Assembly (NCBI RefSeq): GCF_900312815.1
Contig: NZ_OMPE01000004.1
Span: 186,001 to 250,000 of the forward strand
DNA: 64,000 nt
Reading direction: 5' to 3'
Origin: Aquimarina sp. AU474
GTDB taxonomy: Bacteria; Bacteroidota; Bacteroidia; Flavobacteriales; Flavobacteriaceae
Of the stretch, positions 35,852 to 44,362 are shown one piece after another (the first letter of the stretch is position 1; every line of letters begins with the position of its first letter). Made by a program: the position numbers and the translations under genes. Under the pieces are notes generated by a model. That model had not been told where the DNA came from, searched no databases, and saw only the letters and a program-made list of their open reading frames with translations.

Positions 35852-35894
35852 TTTTTATAACACAAACTTTTATTAACGTTCTAATTTTTACAAC

Positions 35895-37205
35895 ATGAAA
35901 ACTAAATCAGCAAATTTTAGAGAAGGCCCTTTTTTTAAATTCAGTACCCTACTATTTTTATCTACTTTTTTGATTACTTTATCTTGTGAGACAGAAGGGT
36001 TTGATAATGAAACTTCTGAACTTACGAATGAAAATGCAACAATTAAAGCCTTGATTACACCAGTAAGTGTATCTGCTAATGGGGATGATGGCAATGGTCC
36101 TGCAAATACTCTGGACGGAAATCTTAATACAAGATGGTCTTCAAAAGGATATACAGGAAAATACATTACTTATGATTTGGGATCTTCAAAGAATATATCT
36201 AGCCTTAAGGTCGCTTGGTACAAAGGAAATCAAAGAAAAGCTTTTTTTAAAATACGAGTGGGAAATTCAACGTCCAGTTTAAGCACAATATATGATGCTA
36301 AAAGCACTGGTAGTAGCGGAAATACTGCAGGTTTAGAAACATACAATTTTAATGCAGTAAGCGCTAGGTATGTTAGAATTTCTTGTTTTGGTAATTCTAG
36401 TAGCGCCTGGAATAGTATCACAGAAACCCAAATACATTCTTCGGGTAGTACACCACCACCTCCACCATCAGGAGGAAACTCTCCAGGAGATGTATTGGGA
36501 CTTACTTCGAATACTTGGAAATTAAATTGTTTTACTGGTAACCCCGGGTCATCTGCAACATATAGGGATGATGTATTAGATGCTACGGGTGAGACTTTTA
36601 GTACATATGAAGATTCTAACTATTTCTATACTGATGGCGAATGGACATATTTTAAATGTTATAGAGGGTTGGGAGGTTCTGCAAATTCTAGTAACCCAAG
36701 AGTTGAATTAAGAGAGCTAACAAATGGTAATTTATCGAATTGGGATGCTAAAAATGGTAATAATACAATGACATGGACAGTTAGAGTAGATCAATTACCT
36801 AAAAGTAAAAGTGGGAAAGATGGAGTTCTATGTTTTGGGCAAATACATGGTCCCAGTAACACTGTTGATGATGTTATACGTGTACAATTTATAGGTGAAC
36901 CTGATCAATCTTCAGGAAATGTGAGAATTAAAATTAGTGGTTATATCACCGAAGAAGTTCTGGGAGGAAGTAGAATTTTAAGTGGAACGTATAAATTAGA
37001 CACGAGTTATACTTTTAAATTAGTGTATAATGATGGTTTAGTCGAACTTTTTGAAGGAGGTAATAGAATATTTAATCAACAAATGGATACCAGCACCGAA
37101 GGGAATTATTTTAAAGTTGGAAACTACCTGCAATCTGTAAAGGGAGCTTCTTATACAGGATCTCATGGGATTGTTAGAGTAAAAAATCTAAGTGTAACTC
37201 ATTAA
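35895..37205 (+). CDS. PL7 alginate lyase with F5/8C (CBM-like) domain, lipoprotein
   Basis: 436 residues. Lipoprotein signal ending FLITLSC (Cys31). A discoidin/F5-8C domain of the CBM32 kind covers about 55-185 (NTLDGNLNTRWSSKG, ITYDLGSSKNISSLKVAWY), then a Pro/Gly linker (PPPPPSGG), then a PL7 domain from about 205 with RVELREL, FGQIHG and YFKVGNYLQ, all three canonical motifs. Likely an anchored surface enzyme that holds polymer with its binding domain. It is divergent from regulator 2 and has its own operator. Confidence 0.94.
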   Translation: MKTKSANFREGPFFKFSTLLFLSTFLITLSCETEGFDNETSELTNENATIKALITPVSVSANGDDGNGPANTLDGNLNTRWSSKGYTGKYITYDLGSSKNISSLKVAWYKGNQRKAFFKIRVGNSTSSLSTIYDAKSTGSSGNTAGLETYNFNAVSARYVRISCFGNSSSAWNSITETQIHSSGSTPPPPPSGGNSPGDVLGLTSNTWKLNCFTGNPGSSATYRDDVLDATGETFSTYEDSNYFYTDGEWTYFKCYRGLGGSANSSNPRVELRELTNGNLSNWDAKNGNNTMTWTVRVDQLPKSKSGKDGVLCFGQIHGPSNTVDDVIRVQFIGEPDQSSGNVRIKISGYITEEVLGGSRILSGTYKLDTSYTFKLVYNDGLVELFEGGNRIFNQQMDTSTEGNYFKVGNYLQSVKGASYTGSHGIVRVKNLSVTH

Positions 37206-37236
37206 TATAGGATTTCTTAGATTTTTTAAGGTAAAG

Positions 37237-37267
37237 AAAACGGAAAGTCAAGGCTTTCCGTTTTTTT
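37237..37267 (+). terminator. Terminator of the PL7 gene
   Basis: AAAACGGAAAG (37237-37247), six-base loop, CTTTCCGTTTT (37254-37264), then T's. Confidence 0.88.
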
Positions 37268-37389
37268 ATTTGTATATATCATAAATTTTTAGGTCTTATT
37301 TTATGAAAATCGCATTTTTATAAAATTTTATGAATCATATTATAAGTGGTATTCAGTTTTTATGTAATATTGCACTATCTAGTTAACGA

Positions 37390-37521
37390 AAGGGGCTACG
37401 GCCGACGATTTAGAGTTACTATTATGAAAACGGCAAATTTTATTTATTCAGAAGTACATGTTCAATCTTTGAACCTATTAGGTAATTTTAATATACCTAC
37501 ACGCCGCTTTCGTCGCCCCTT
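37390..37521. repeat. Imperfect GC-rich inverted repeat around the arg leader ORF
   Basis: AAGGGGC and CGACGA (37390-37408, with a seven-base insert between the arms) are complementary to TCGTCGCCCCTT (37510-37521). The right arm contains the last two Arg codons of the leader ORF, so the fold and translation of those codons would compete. Confidence 0.5.
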
Positions 37522-37531
37522 GGGGGTCTAA
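37424..37531 (+). CDS. Candidate arginine leader peptide
   Basis: 35 codons from the ATG at 37424 to a TAA at 37529-37531, ending IPTRRFRRPLGV. Arg codons CGC CGC at 37502-37507 and CGT CGC at 37511-37516 sit near the stop, directly upstream of an arginine biosynthesis operon. CGC looks uncommon in the surrounding genes, where AGA prevails by eye. The frame is open upstream to a GTG at 37346 and contains another RRFR, so a longer product is possible. Stable hairpins follow at 37541-37561, but no U-run, so the control mechanism is not clear. Confidence 0.65.
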   Translation: MKTANFIYSEVHVQSLNLLGNFNIPTRRFRRPLGV

Positions 37532-37540
37532 TTTTCTTTT

Positions 37541-37561
37541 GAAGTAGGTGCGTCCTACTTC
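37541..37561 (+). promoter_or_regulatory. Hairpin after the arg leader ORF
   Basis: GAAGTAGG-TGCGT-CCTACTTC, a perfect eight-base stem ten bases after the leader stop. The GGGGG at 37522-37526 could pair with the C's that follow (37562-37564), extending or competing with this stem. Confidence 0.6.
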
Positions 37562-37717
37562 CCCTGGAGACATCCAATGATTTAGAAAAGAGTGATAAAG
37601 AGTTCTTTATTTAAGAATTCAATATTAGCTATATGTATTTCTAAATTATACTACGGATACCATTAAATCAAATTCAATTTTAATTATCAAAACTTTTTGA
37701 TAAGCGGAAATACGTTT

Positions 37718-38359
37718 ATGAAACAGGTACATATTGTAATAGCTAATAATAGTCATCTTCATCATGCTCAAGAAATATGTGAAGTAATATCCGGTTCGGC
37801 AAAAGTAAGAGGAACGGGTATTGCCAAGCGTACTCCAGAGTATGTACAAACCAAGATGAATAACGGAAATGCAATTATTGCGTTATCCGGCGATCAATTT
37901 GCAGGTTTTTGTTATATCGAAGTATGGGGGCATGAGAAATATGTTGCTCATTCTGGGTTGATAGTACATCCAGATTTTAGAAATCAGGGATTGGCAAAAA
38001 AAATAAAAGAATTTACATTCAATTATTCTTTATCAAAATATCCAGCATCCAAAGTATTCGGAATAACAACAGGCTTGGCAGTGATGAAAATAAATTCTGA
38101 TTTGGGTTATAAACCAGTTACATTTTCAGAACTCACTGATGATCCCAAGTTTTGGGCAGGGTGCAGGACTTGTACCAATTATGATATTCTAACATCAAAA
38201 GATCATAAAATGTGCCTTTGTACAGGAATGTTATATGATCCAAATAAGAAAAGAAAGAAAAAGGAAAAGTGGTACAACAAAAAAGTACTTAAAAGATTAA
38301 AAAATATCAAGCAGACTATGCTTACAACCAATAAACAATTATTACTATGGAAAAAGTAG
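37718..38359 (+). CDS. argA: GNAT acetyltransferase with Cys cluster, probable N-acetylglutamate synthase
   Basis: 213 residues from the ATG at 37718. GNAT core with the acetyl-CoA loop region VHPDFRNQGLAKKI (about 84-97). The C-terminal part carries four cysteines, Cys149, Cys152, Cys166 and Cys168, which look like a zinc site, then a strongly basic tail (NKKRKKKEKW). It is the first gene of the arg operon and overlaps argG by 13 bases, so the first acetylation step is the natural assignment. It is not homologous to the E. coli ArgA kinase-like fusion, and the symbol is by role. Confidence 0.75.
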   Translation: MKQVHIVIANNSHLHHAQEICEVISGSAKVRGTGIAKRTPEYVQTKMNNGNAIIALSGDQFAGFCYIEVWGHEKYVAHSGLIVHPDFRNQGLAKKIKEFTFNYSLSKYPASKVFGITTGLAVMKINSDLGYKPVTFSELTDDPKFWAGCRTCTNYDILTSKDHKMCLCTGMLYDPNKKRKKKEKWYNKKVLKRLKNIKQTMLTTNKQLLLWKK

Positions 38360-39534
38360 TACTGGCATATAGTGGGGGCCTAGACACCTCATATTGCGTA
38401 AAATATCTAATTCATGAACAAAACTTGGAGGTTCATACGATATTAGTGAATACCGGAGGATTTTCTGAAAGAGAATTAGAAGAAACAGAAAAGAGAGCAT
38501 ATGAATTGGGAAGTACTTCTCATATTAATAAAACTATTTTAGATGAATTTTATCAAAAGGCAATTAAATACTTAATTTTTGGTAATGTATTAAAGAATAA
38601 CACTTATCCTCTTTCGGTAAGTGCAGAGAGAATTTTTCAGGCTATTGAAGTAATTAATTACGCCAAGAAAGTGGGAGCAAAATATATTGCCCATGGTAGT
38701 ACTGGAGCGGGTAATGATCAGATACGATTTGATGTCATTTTTCAGACTTTAGCTCCAGAAATTCAGATCATTACGCCAATAAGAGATTTAAAATTATCTA
38801 GACAAGCAGAGGTAGATTACCTCGAAACACATGGTGTGCACTATAGTTGGGAAAAAGCTCAATATTCTATAAACAAAGGCATATGGGGTACAAGTGTAGG
38901 AGGAAAAGAGACCTTGACTTCGCATGATGCTTTACCAGACACGGCTTATCCAAGTCAATTGCAAAAAGATAAAGAAGAAATAATTACTCTCAATTTTGAA
39001 AAAGGAGAACTCATAGGTCTAGATGGTATTATAGATGATCCTGTAAGGAATATTCAAAAGCTTGAAGAATTGGCGAGTGCTTTTGCTATTGGAAGAGATA
39101 TTCATGTTGGAGATACTATTATAGGTATTAAAGGAAGAGTAGGGTTTGAGGCGGCTGCCCCTATGGTAATTATTAAAGCACATCATTTATTAGAAAAACA
39201 TGTACTCACCAAATGGCAACAATACTGGAAAGAACAGCTTGCTAATTGGTATGGGATGTTATTGCACGAAGGAAATTATCTAGATCCGGTAATGAGAAAC
39301 ATTGAAGTATTTATGGAGGATTCGCAAAAGTCTGTTACCGGTAATGTTCGTATAAAATTAAAGCCATATCATTTTATATTGGAAGGAATTGAATCTGATT
39401 TTGATATGATGAAATCTGATTTTGGTCAATATGGAGAAATGAATAACTCTTGGACATCAGATGATGCTAAGGGATTTATTAAAATCTATGGCAATGCTAA
39501 TAAAATATATCATAACGTAAATCCAGGAAAATGA
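38347..39534 (+). CDS. argG: Argininosuccinate synthase
   Basis: 395 residues. The ATP-pyrophosphatase P-loop AYSGGLDTSYC is at 7-17; HGSTGAGNDQIRFD and SINKGIWGTSVGG follow as in the family. It joins citrulline and aspartate using ATP. It overlaps the GNAT gene upstream and argC downstream (four bases, 39531-39534), so the head of the operon is translationally coupled. Confidence 0.96.
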   Translation: MEKVVLAYSGGLDTSYCVKYLIHEQNLEVHTILVNTGGFSERELEETEKRAYELGSTSHINKTILDEFYQKAIKYLIFGNVLKNNTYPLSVSAERIFQAIEVINYAKKVGAKYIAHGSTGAGNDQIRFDVIFQTLAPEIQIITPIRDLKLSRQAEVDYLETHGVHYSWEKAQYSINKGIWGTSVGGKETLTSHDALPDTAYPSQLQKDKEEIITLNFEKGELIGLDGIIDDPVRNIQKLEELASAFAIGRDIHVGDTIIGIKGRVGFEAAAPMVIIKAHHLLEKHVLTKWQQYWKEQLANWYGMLLHEGNYLDPVMRNIEVFMEDSQKSVTGNVRIKLKPYHFILEGIESDFDMMKSDFGQYGEMNNSWTSDDAKGFIKIYGNANKIYHNVNPGK

Positions 39535-40511
39535 ATATTAAGGTAGGTATTATAGGAGGATCAGGATATACAGCTGGTGAATTGTTAAGGTTATTGATAC
39601 ATCATCCAAATGTAGAATTAAACTTTGTGTTTAGTACTACAAATGCGGGGAAATTGATCTATGATCAACACCCAGATTTAGTAGGAGAAACAACACTTAA
39701 ATTTACTGATAAGATAAATCCAGAGGTAGATGTATTATTTCTTTGCTTGGGTCACGGAAGGTCTAAATCATTTTTAGAAACATATAATTTTTCCGAAACT
39801 ACTAAAATCATTGATTTAGGTAATGATTTTAGATTAGACAAAGATCAAAACTTTCAGAATAGAGATTTTGTATATGGTCTTCCCGAATTGCAAAAACAAA
39901 AAATCAAATCTGCTCAAAATATAGCAAATCCAGGGTGCTTTGCCACAGCAATTCAAATTGGATTATTACCATTGGCAAATGCAGGTAAATTAAACAATGC
40001 CGTACATATAAATGCTACTACTGGTAGCACAGGTGCAGGAGTCATGCCCGGAGGTACAACGCATTTTAGTTGGAGAGATAATAATTTTTCTAGTTATAAA
40101 GTGTTTACGCATCAACATTTGGATGAGATTGAACAAAGTATCAAAAGGTTACAAACTGATTTTGATACTCCAATTTTCTTTATCCCAAATAGAGGAAACT
40201 TCAGTAAAGGGATTTATGCAACTATGTATACGCAGTATAATGATAGTGAAAAGGATGCTATTCAATTGTTTAAGAAGTTTTATGACAATGCAGAATTTAC
40301 TGTAGTCTCAGACAGTGAAATTCATCTCAAACAAGTAGTAAACACCAACAAATGTGTTCTTCATATTTGTAAAAAAAATAACATGCTTTTGGTCACCTCC
40401 GTGATTGACAATTTAATCAAAGGAGCATCAGGGCAAGCCATTCATAACATGAATCTCATGTTTGGATTAAATGAAAAAACAGGATTAGCACTAAAAGCCA
40501 GTGCGTTCTAA
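39531..40511 (+). CDS. argC: N-acetyl-gamma-glutamyl-phosphate reductase
   Basis: 326 residues. N-terminal Rossmann motif GIIGGSGYTAGELLRLL (about 6-22); the catalytic Cys is in NPGCFATAIQ, and GASGQAIHNMNLMFG ends the enzyme. It reduces N-acetylglutamyl phosphate to the semialdehyde with NADPH, the third step of arginine synthesis. Overlaps argG by four bases. Confidence 0.96.
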   Translation: MNIKVGIIGGSGYTAGELLRLLIHHPNVELNFVFSTTNAGKLIYDQHPDLVGETTLKFTDKINPEVDVLFLCLGHGRSKSFLETYNFSETTKIIDLGNDFRLDKDQNFQNRDFVYGLPELQKQKIKSAQNIANPGCFATAIQIGLLPLANAGKLNNAVHINATTGSTGAGVMPGGTTHFSWRDNNFSSYKVFTHQHLDEIEQSIKRLQTDFDTPIFFIPNRGNFSKGIYATMYTQYNDSEKDAIQLFKKFYDNAEFTVVSDSEIHLKQVVNTNKCVLHICKKNNMLLVTSVIDNLIKGASGQAIHNMNLMFGLNEKTGLALKASAF

Positions 40512-40523
40512 AAAAGAAATACA

Positions 40524-41318
40524 ATGAACAAAATAACAATTATAGGAGGGGGTAATTTGGGTAAATCCATAATATCTGGATTAGCGGATAGTGAGCTCTT
40601 CAAAGCAAAAGATATAACCGTAGTTGATAAATCGAAATACAACTTAAAGGAGGTTGAAGAAAAGCCAGGAGTTCATACTTCGCAAAATAGTATTGAATCT
40701 ATTAAAGGAGTGCGATGGATTATTCTGTGTGTGCAACCTAGACAGTTAGATGCTGTTTTGCAAGAGATTAAAGATGTAGTGACTTCAGAACAAATTCTTA
40801 TTTCTACGGTAACGGGAACATCTATTACCGAGATTAATGCCGTAGTACCTAATAATAAGGTGGTTAGGGTTATGCCAAATACAGGAGCTTCAAAAAAACT
40901 CTCTATGACTTGTATTGCTGCTAATGAGGATGTTAAAGAAGAATTAGCTATGGTAGAAAAAATGTTTGATACCATTGGTAAAACTTTGGTGATCGAAGAA
41001 AGGTTGATGCAAGCGGCAACAGTACTAGGCGCAAGTGGTATAGCGTTTTTTCTTAGATTTTTAAGAGCGATGATACAAGGAGGAATACAAATGGGGTTTC
41101 ATCCCCATGAAGCACAAATTATCGCCGTACAAACTGCAATAGGTGCCGCTACCTTGGTGGCAAAAAATGGAACTCACCCAGAACGAGAAATCGATAAAGT
41201 AACTACCCCACAAGGATGCACCATTGAAGGTCTAAATGAAATGGAACATCAAGGGTTAAGTTCATCGGTTATAAAAGGAGTAATGGCTTCTTATGAAAAA
41301 ATTAATACTATAAAATAG
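40524..41318 (+). CDS. proC: Pyrroline-5-carboxylate reductase
   Basis: 264 residues. Rossmann motif IIGGGNLGKSIISGL at 5-19, the VRVMPNTGA segment and the C-terminal signature VTTPQGCTIEGLNEME. It makes proline from pyrroline-5-carboxylate. Its position inside the arginine operon, 12 bases after argC, ties proline formation to arginine control. Full length. Confidence 0.93.
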   Translation: MNKITIIGGGNLGKSIISGLADSELFKAKDITVVDKSKYNLKEVEEKPGVHTSQNSIESIKGVRWIILCVQPRQLDAVLQEIKDVVTSEQILISTVTGTSITEINAVVPNNKVVRVMPNTGASKKLSMTCIAANEDVKEELAMVEKMFDTIGKTLVIEERLMQAATVLGASGIAFFLRFLRAMIQGGIQMGFHPHEAQIIAVQTAIGAATLVAKNGTHPEREIDKVTTPQGCTIEGLNEMEHQGLSSSVIKGVMASYEKINTIK

Positions 41319-41389
41319 TTGGTTGTTTTTAAGTTGTTGATGGGTATAAACTGTCAATTCAAAATAGCAATCAAACAAGAACAAATATT

Positions 41390-42529
41390 ATGAAACTATT
41401 CGATGTATACCCCTTATATGATGTAGAGCCGGTAAGAGCTTATGATAGTACTGTTATTGATAAAAAAGGTGTTGATTACCTTGATTTATACGGTGGTCAT
41501 GCTGTAATTTCTATTGGCCATGCACATCCTCATTATGTGAAAAAAATAAAAGAGCAAGTAGATAAGATTGGTTTTTACTCTAATGCTGTTCAAAATAATT
41601 TACAACAGCAATTAGCGCAAAAACTTGGAGAATTATCTGGATATGAAAGTTATCAATTGTTTTTATGTAACTCGGGAGCAGAAGCAAATGAAAATGCTTT
41701 AAAATTGGCTTCTTTTCAAACAGGTAAATCAAGAGTAATTGCTTTTAGAAATGGATTTCACGGTAGAACATCAGCGGCAGTGGCGGCTACGGATAATGAT
41801 AAAATTAATGCTCCTTTAAATAAACAACAAAACGTAACATTTTTACCTCTAAATGAATTAAGTCTAGTTGAAAAAGAATTCAAAAAAGGTGATGTATGTG
41901 CAGTGATTATTGAACCTATCCAAGGAGTAGGTGGCTTAGATGAAGGTACTACGGATTTTTTTAAAGGATTAGAAGTTCTATGTCATGAGCATGGTGTTGT
42001 TTTGATTTTGGATGAGATTCAATCTGGATATGGAAGGACAGGAAAATTCTTTGCGCATCAATATCATGGGATAACTCCAGATATTATTTCTGTGGCCAAA
42101 GGAATGGGTAATGGCTTCCCTATTGGGGGTATTATGATAGCTCCTCACATTAAACCTAGTTACGGATTGTTAGGGACTACTTTTGGAGGAAATCATTTGG
42201 CATGTGCGGCTGCATTATCTGTTTTGGAAGTCCTAGAAATTGAAAATTTGATAGATAATGCAAAGCAAACTGGGGAGTATTTTATGTCTTACGCCGCAAA
42301 CATTCCAGGTGTAAAAAAAGTAAAAGGGAGAGGGTTGATGCTAGGGTTAGAATTTGATTTTGAAGTAGCTGATTTGCGTAAGAAACTAATTTATGATGAA
42401 CATATATTTACTGGTGGCGCAATGAATAAAAACTTGTTACGAATTCTTCCTCCACTTGGTATAGGTAAAAAAGAAATAGATCAGTTTATAAAGGCATTGC
42501 AAAATGTTTTGGTAGTAGAAAATGTATAA
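41390..42529 (+). CDS. argD: Acetylornithine aminotransferase
   Basis: 379 residues, class III PLP aminotransferase. NSGAEANENALKLA and FRNGFHGRTSAAVAAT bind PLP, LDEIQSGYGRTGKFF carries the conserved Asp, and the PLP lysine is in SVAKGMGNGFPIGG. In this operon it should form N-acyl-ornithine from the semialdehyde. The family also includes ornithine aminotransferases, so context decides the name. Confidence 0.9.
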   Translation: MKLFDVYPLYDVEPVRAYDSTVIDKKGVDYLDLYGGHAVISIGHAHPHYVKKIKEQVDKIGFYSNAVQNNLQQQLAQKLGELSGYESYQLFLCNSGAEANENALKLASFQTGKSRVIAFRNGFHGRTSAAVAATDNDKINAPLNKQQNVTFLPLNELSLVEKEFKKGDVCAVIIEPIQGVGGLDEGTTDFFKGLEVLCHEHGVVLILDEIQSGYGRTGKFFAHQYHGITPDIISVAKGMGNGFPIGGIMIAPHIKPSYGLLGTTFGGNHLACAAALSVLEVLEIENLIDNAKQTGEYFMSYAANIPGVKKVKGRGLMLGLEFDFEVADLRKKLIYDEHIFTGGAMNKNLLRILPPLGIGKKEIDQFIKALQNVLVVENV

Positions 42530-42622
42530 TAATGAAAATCTTAAATGGATTAAAAGTGATTTCGTAATGAACGCAATCCAAACCAAAATTCCATTTTAGA
42601 AGAATAGCTAATGTAATGTACA

Positions 42623-43570
42623 ATGAATAATTATTTTTCGATACAAGATATAGATTGTCTTAATGAATGGATAAAAGATGCTATCAAGGTAAAAAACGAA
42701 CCTTTGGCATACAAAACATTGGGAGAAGATAAAACAATAGGATTACTGTTTTTTAATCCAAGTTTACGTACGCGTTTAAGTACTCAAAAGGCTGCTTTGA
42801 ATTTGGGAATGAATGTTATGGTGATGAGTTTTACTGATCAAGGATGGTCGTTAGAATATGGAGACGGAATTGTTATGGATCAAGGAAACTCTGAACATAT
42901 TAAGGAAGCAGCACAAGTAGTATCTCAATATTGTGATGTTTTGGCAATTCGAGCTTTTGCAAAACTAGAAAATAGAGAGGATGATTATAGCGAAAAAGTA
43001 TTAAAAAGTTTTATCAAATACGCCTCGGTACCCGTTGTAAATATGGAAAGTGCTACAAATCATCCATTACAGGCATTAACCGATGCAATTACGATTACAG
43101 AATATCAAAAAACAGATAAACCAAAGGTTGTATTATCATGGGCACCGCATCCAAAGGCTTTGCCCCAGGCTGTTGCTAATTCATTTGTAGAAATGATGCA
43201 ACGAATGGACGCAGATTTTGTAATTACCCACCCTAAGGGATATGAGTTAGCCAGTCAGATTACTAAAGAGGTGCCCATTGATTACAACCAAGAAAATGCT
43301 TTAAAAGATGCCGATTTTGTATATGTGAAAAATTGGAGTTCTTATGAAAAATATGGAGAAATACTGCATGAAGATTCAGAGTGGAAAATTACAGGAGAAA
43401 AGATGAGCATAACGAATGATGCAAAGTTTATGCACTGCTTACCAGTAAGAAGAAATGTAGTGGTGGATGATATTGTTATAGATAGCCCAAATTCGATTGT
43501 TATTGAGCAGGCTAATAACAGAACCTATGCAGCGCAATTAGTATTAAAGAAAATTCTTGAAAAAGTTTAA
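42623..43570 (+). CDS. argF': N-acetyl- or N-succinylornithine carbamoyltransferase
   Basis: 315 residues. Carbamoyl phosphate site FFNPSLRTRLST (about 50-61), ATNHPLQALTDA and MHCLPVRRN near the C-terminus. In Bacteroidetes and Xanthomonads this enzyme carbamoylates an N-acylated ornithine, and deacylation follows later. The choice between acetyl and succinyl depends on one active-site position that I cannot place reliably by eye. It precedes argB by three bases. Confidence 0.88.
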   Translation: MNNYFSIQDIDCLNEWIKDAIKVKNEPLAYKTLGEDKTIGLLFFNPSLRTRLSTQKAALNLGMNVMVMSFTDQGWSLEYGDGIVMDQGNSEHIKEAAQVVSQYCDVLAIRAFAKLENREDDYSEKVLKSFIKYASVPVVNMESATNHPLQALTDAITITEYQKTDKPKVVLSWAPHPKALPQAVANSFVEMMQRMDADFVITHPKGYELASQITKEVPIDYNQENALKDADFVYVKNWSSYEKYGEILHEDSEWKITGEKMSITNDAKFMHCLPVRRNVVVDDIVIDSPNSIVIEQANNRTYAAQLVLKKILEKV

Positions 43571-43573
43571 AAA

Positions 43574-44356
43574 ATGAAAAAACCAAAATTACTTGTGGCC
43601 AAGATAGGAGGTAATATTATAGAAAACCAAGAAGCTTTGGATTCGTTCTTACAAGATTTCTCTAAGATTAGTGAACCAAAAATTTTGGTTCATGGCGGAG
43701 GTAAATCGGCTACTCATATGGCAAACAAATTGGGTGTTAAAACAGAAATGATAGATGGTAGAAGAATCACTTCTGCCCAGAACTTAGATATTGTGATCAT
43801 GACCTATGCAGGTTTGTTAAATAAGACTATTGTTTCTGGCCTACAAAAAAACAATTGTAATGCTCTAGGTTTAACTGGATCTGATGCTAATATCATTGAG
43901 GCAGAAAAAAGACCCGTACAATTTATTGATTATGGGTATGTAGGAGACATAACCAAAGTAAATGATGAGGTAATAAAAGGTTTTTTGGAATTAGGAATCA
44001 CTCCGATTTTTTGTGCAGTTACTCATGACGGTAATGGACAATTACTAAATACTAATGCCGATACAATTGCATCTGAAATAGCATCAGCTATGAGTAGTAA
44101 TTATGAAGTATCTCTTTTTTATTGTTTTGAGTTAAAAGGAGTTTTAGAAAATATTAATGATAAAGATTCTGTAATCGAACACATTGATCTAGAGAAATAT
44201 TCAAAATTAAGAGATAAAGATATCATTGCAGACGGGATGCTACCTAAGCTTCAAAACTGTTTTAATGCATTGCATAAAAATGTAAATAAAGTGCATATAG
44301 CTAATGCCGATTTTATAAAAGATCATACAATTAAACATACAACACTGAGTCTATAG
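43574..44356 (+). CDS. argB: N-acetylglutamate kinase
   Basis: 260 residues of the amino-acid kinase family. AKIGGNIIE at 9-17 and VHGGGKSATHMANKLG form the nucleotide and substrate loops; GLTGSDANII and LNTNADTIASEIA are further conserved text. It phosphorylates N-acetylglutamate (or the succinyl analogue). Six bases separate it from the deacylase gene. Confidence 0.94.
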   Translation: MKKPKLLVAKIGGNIIENQEALDSFLQDFSKISEPKILVHGGGKSATHMANKLGVKTEMIDGRRITSAQNLDIVIMTYAGLLNKTIVSGLQKNNCNALGLTGSDANIIEAEKRPVQFIDYGYVGDITKVNDEVIKGFLELGITPIFCAVTHDGNGQLLNTNADTIASEIASAMSSNYEVSLFYCFELKGVLENINDKDSVIEHIDLEKYSKLRDKDIIADGMLPKLQNCFNALHKNVNKVHIANADFIKDHTIKHTTLSL

Positions 44357-44362
44357 AATATT

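Noticed and set aside
37330..37386. An 18-codon ORF starting with ATG upstream of the arg leader
   Set aside because: It has no Arg codon and overlaps the better candidate in another frame.
37390..37521. The GC-rich inverted repeat as the ends of a small transposable element
   Set aside because: No target duplication is visible and the right arm is explained by the Arg codons of the leader ORF.
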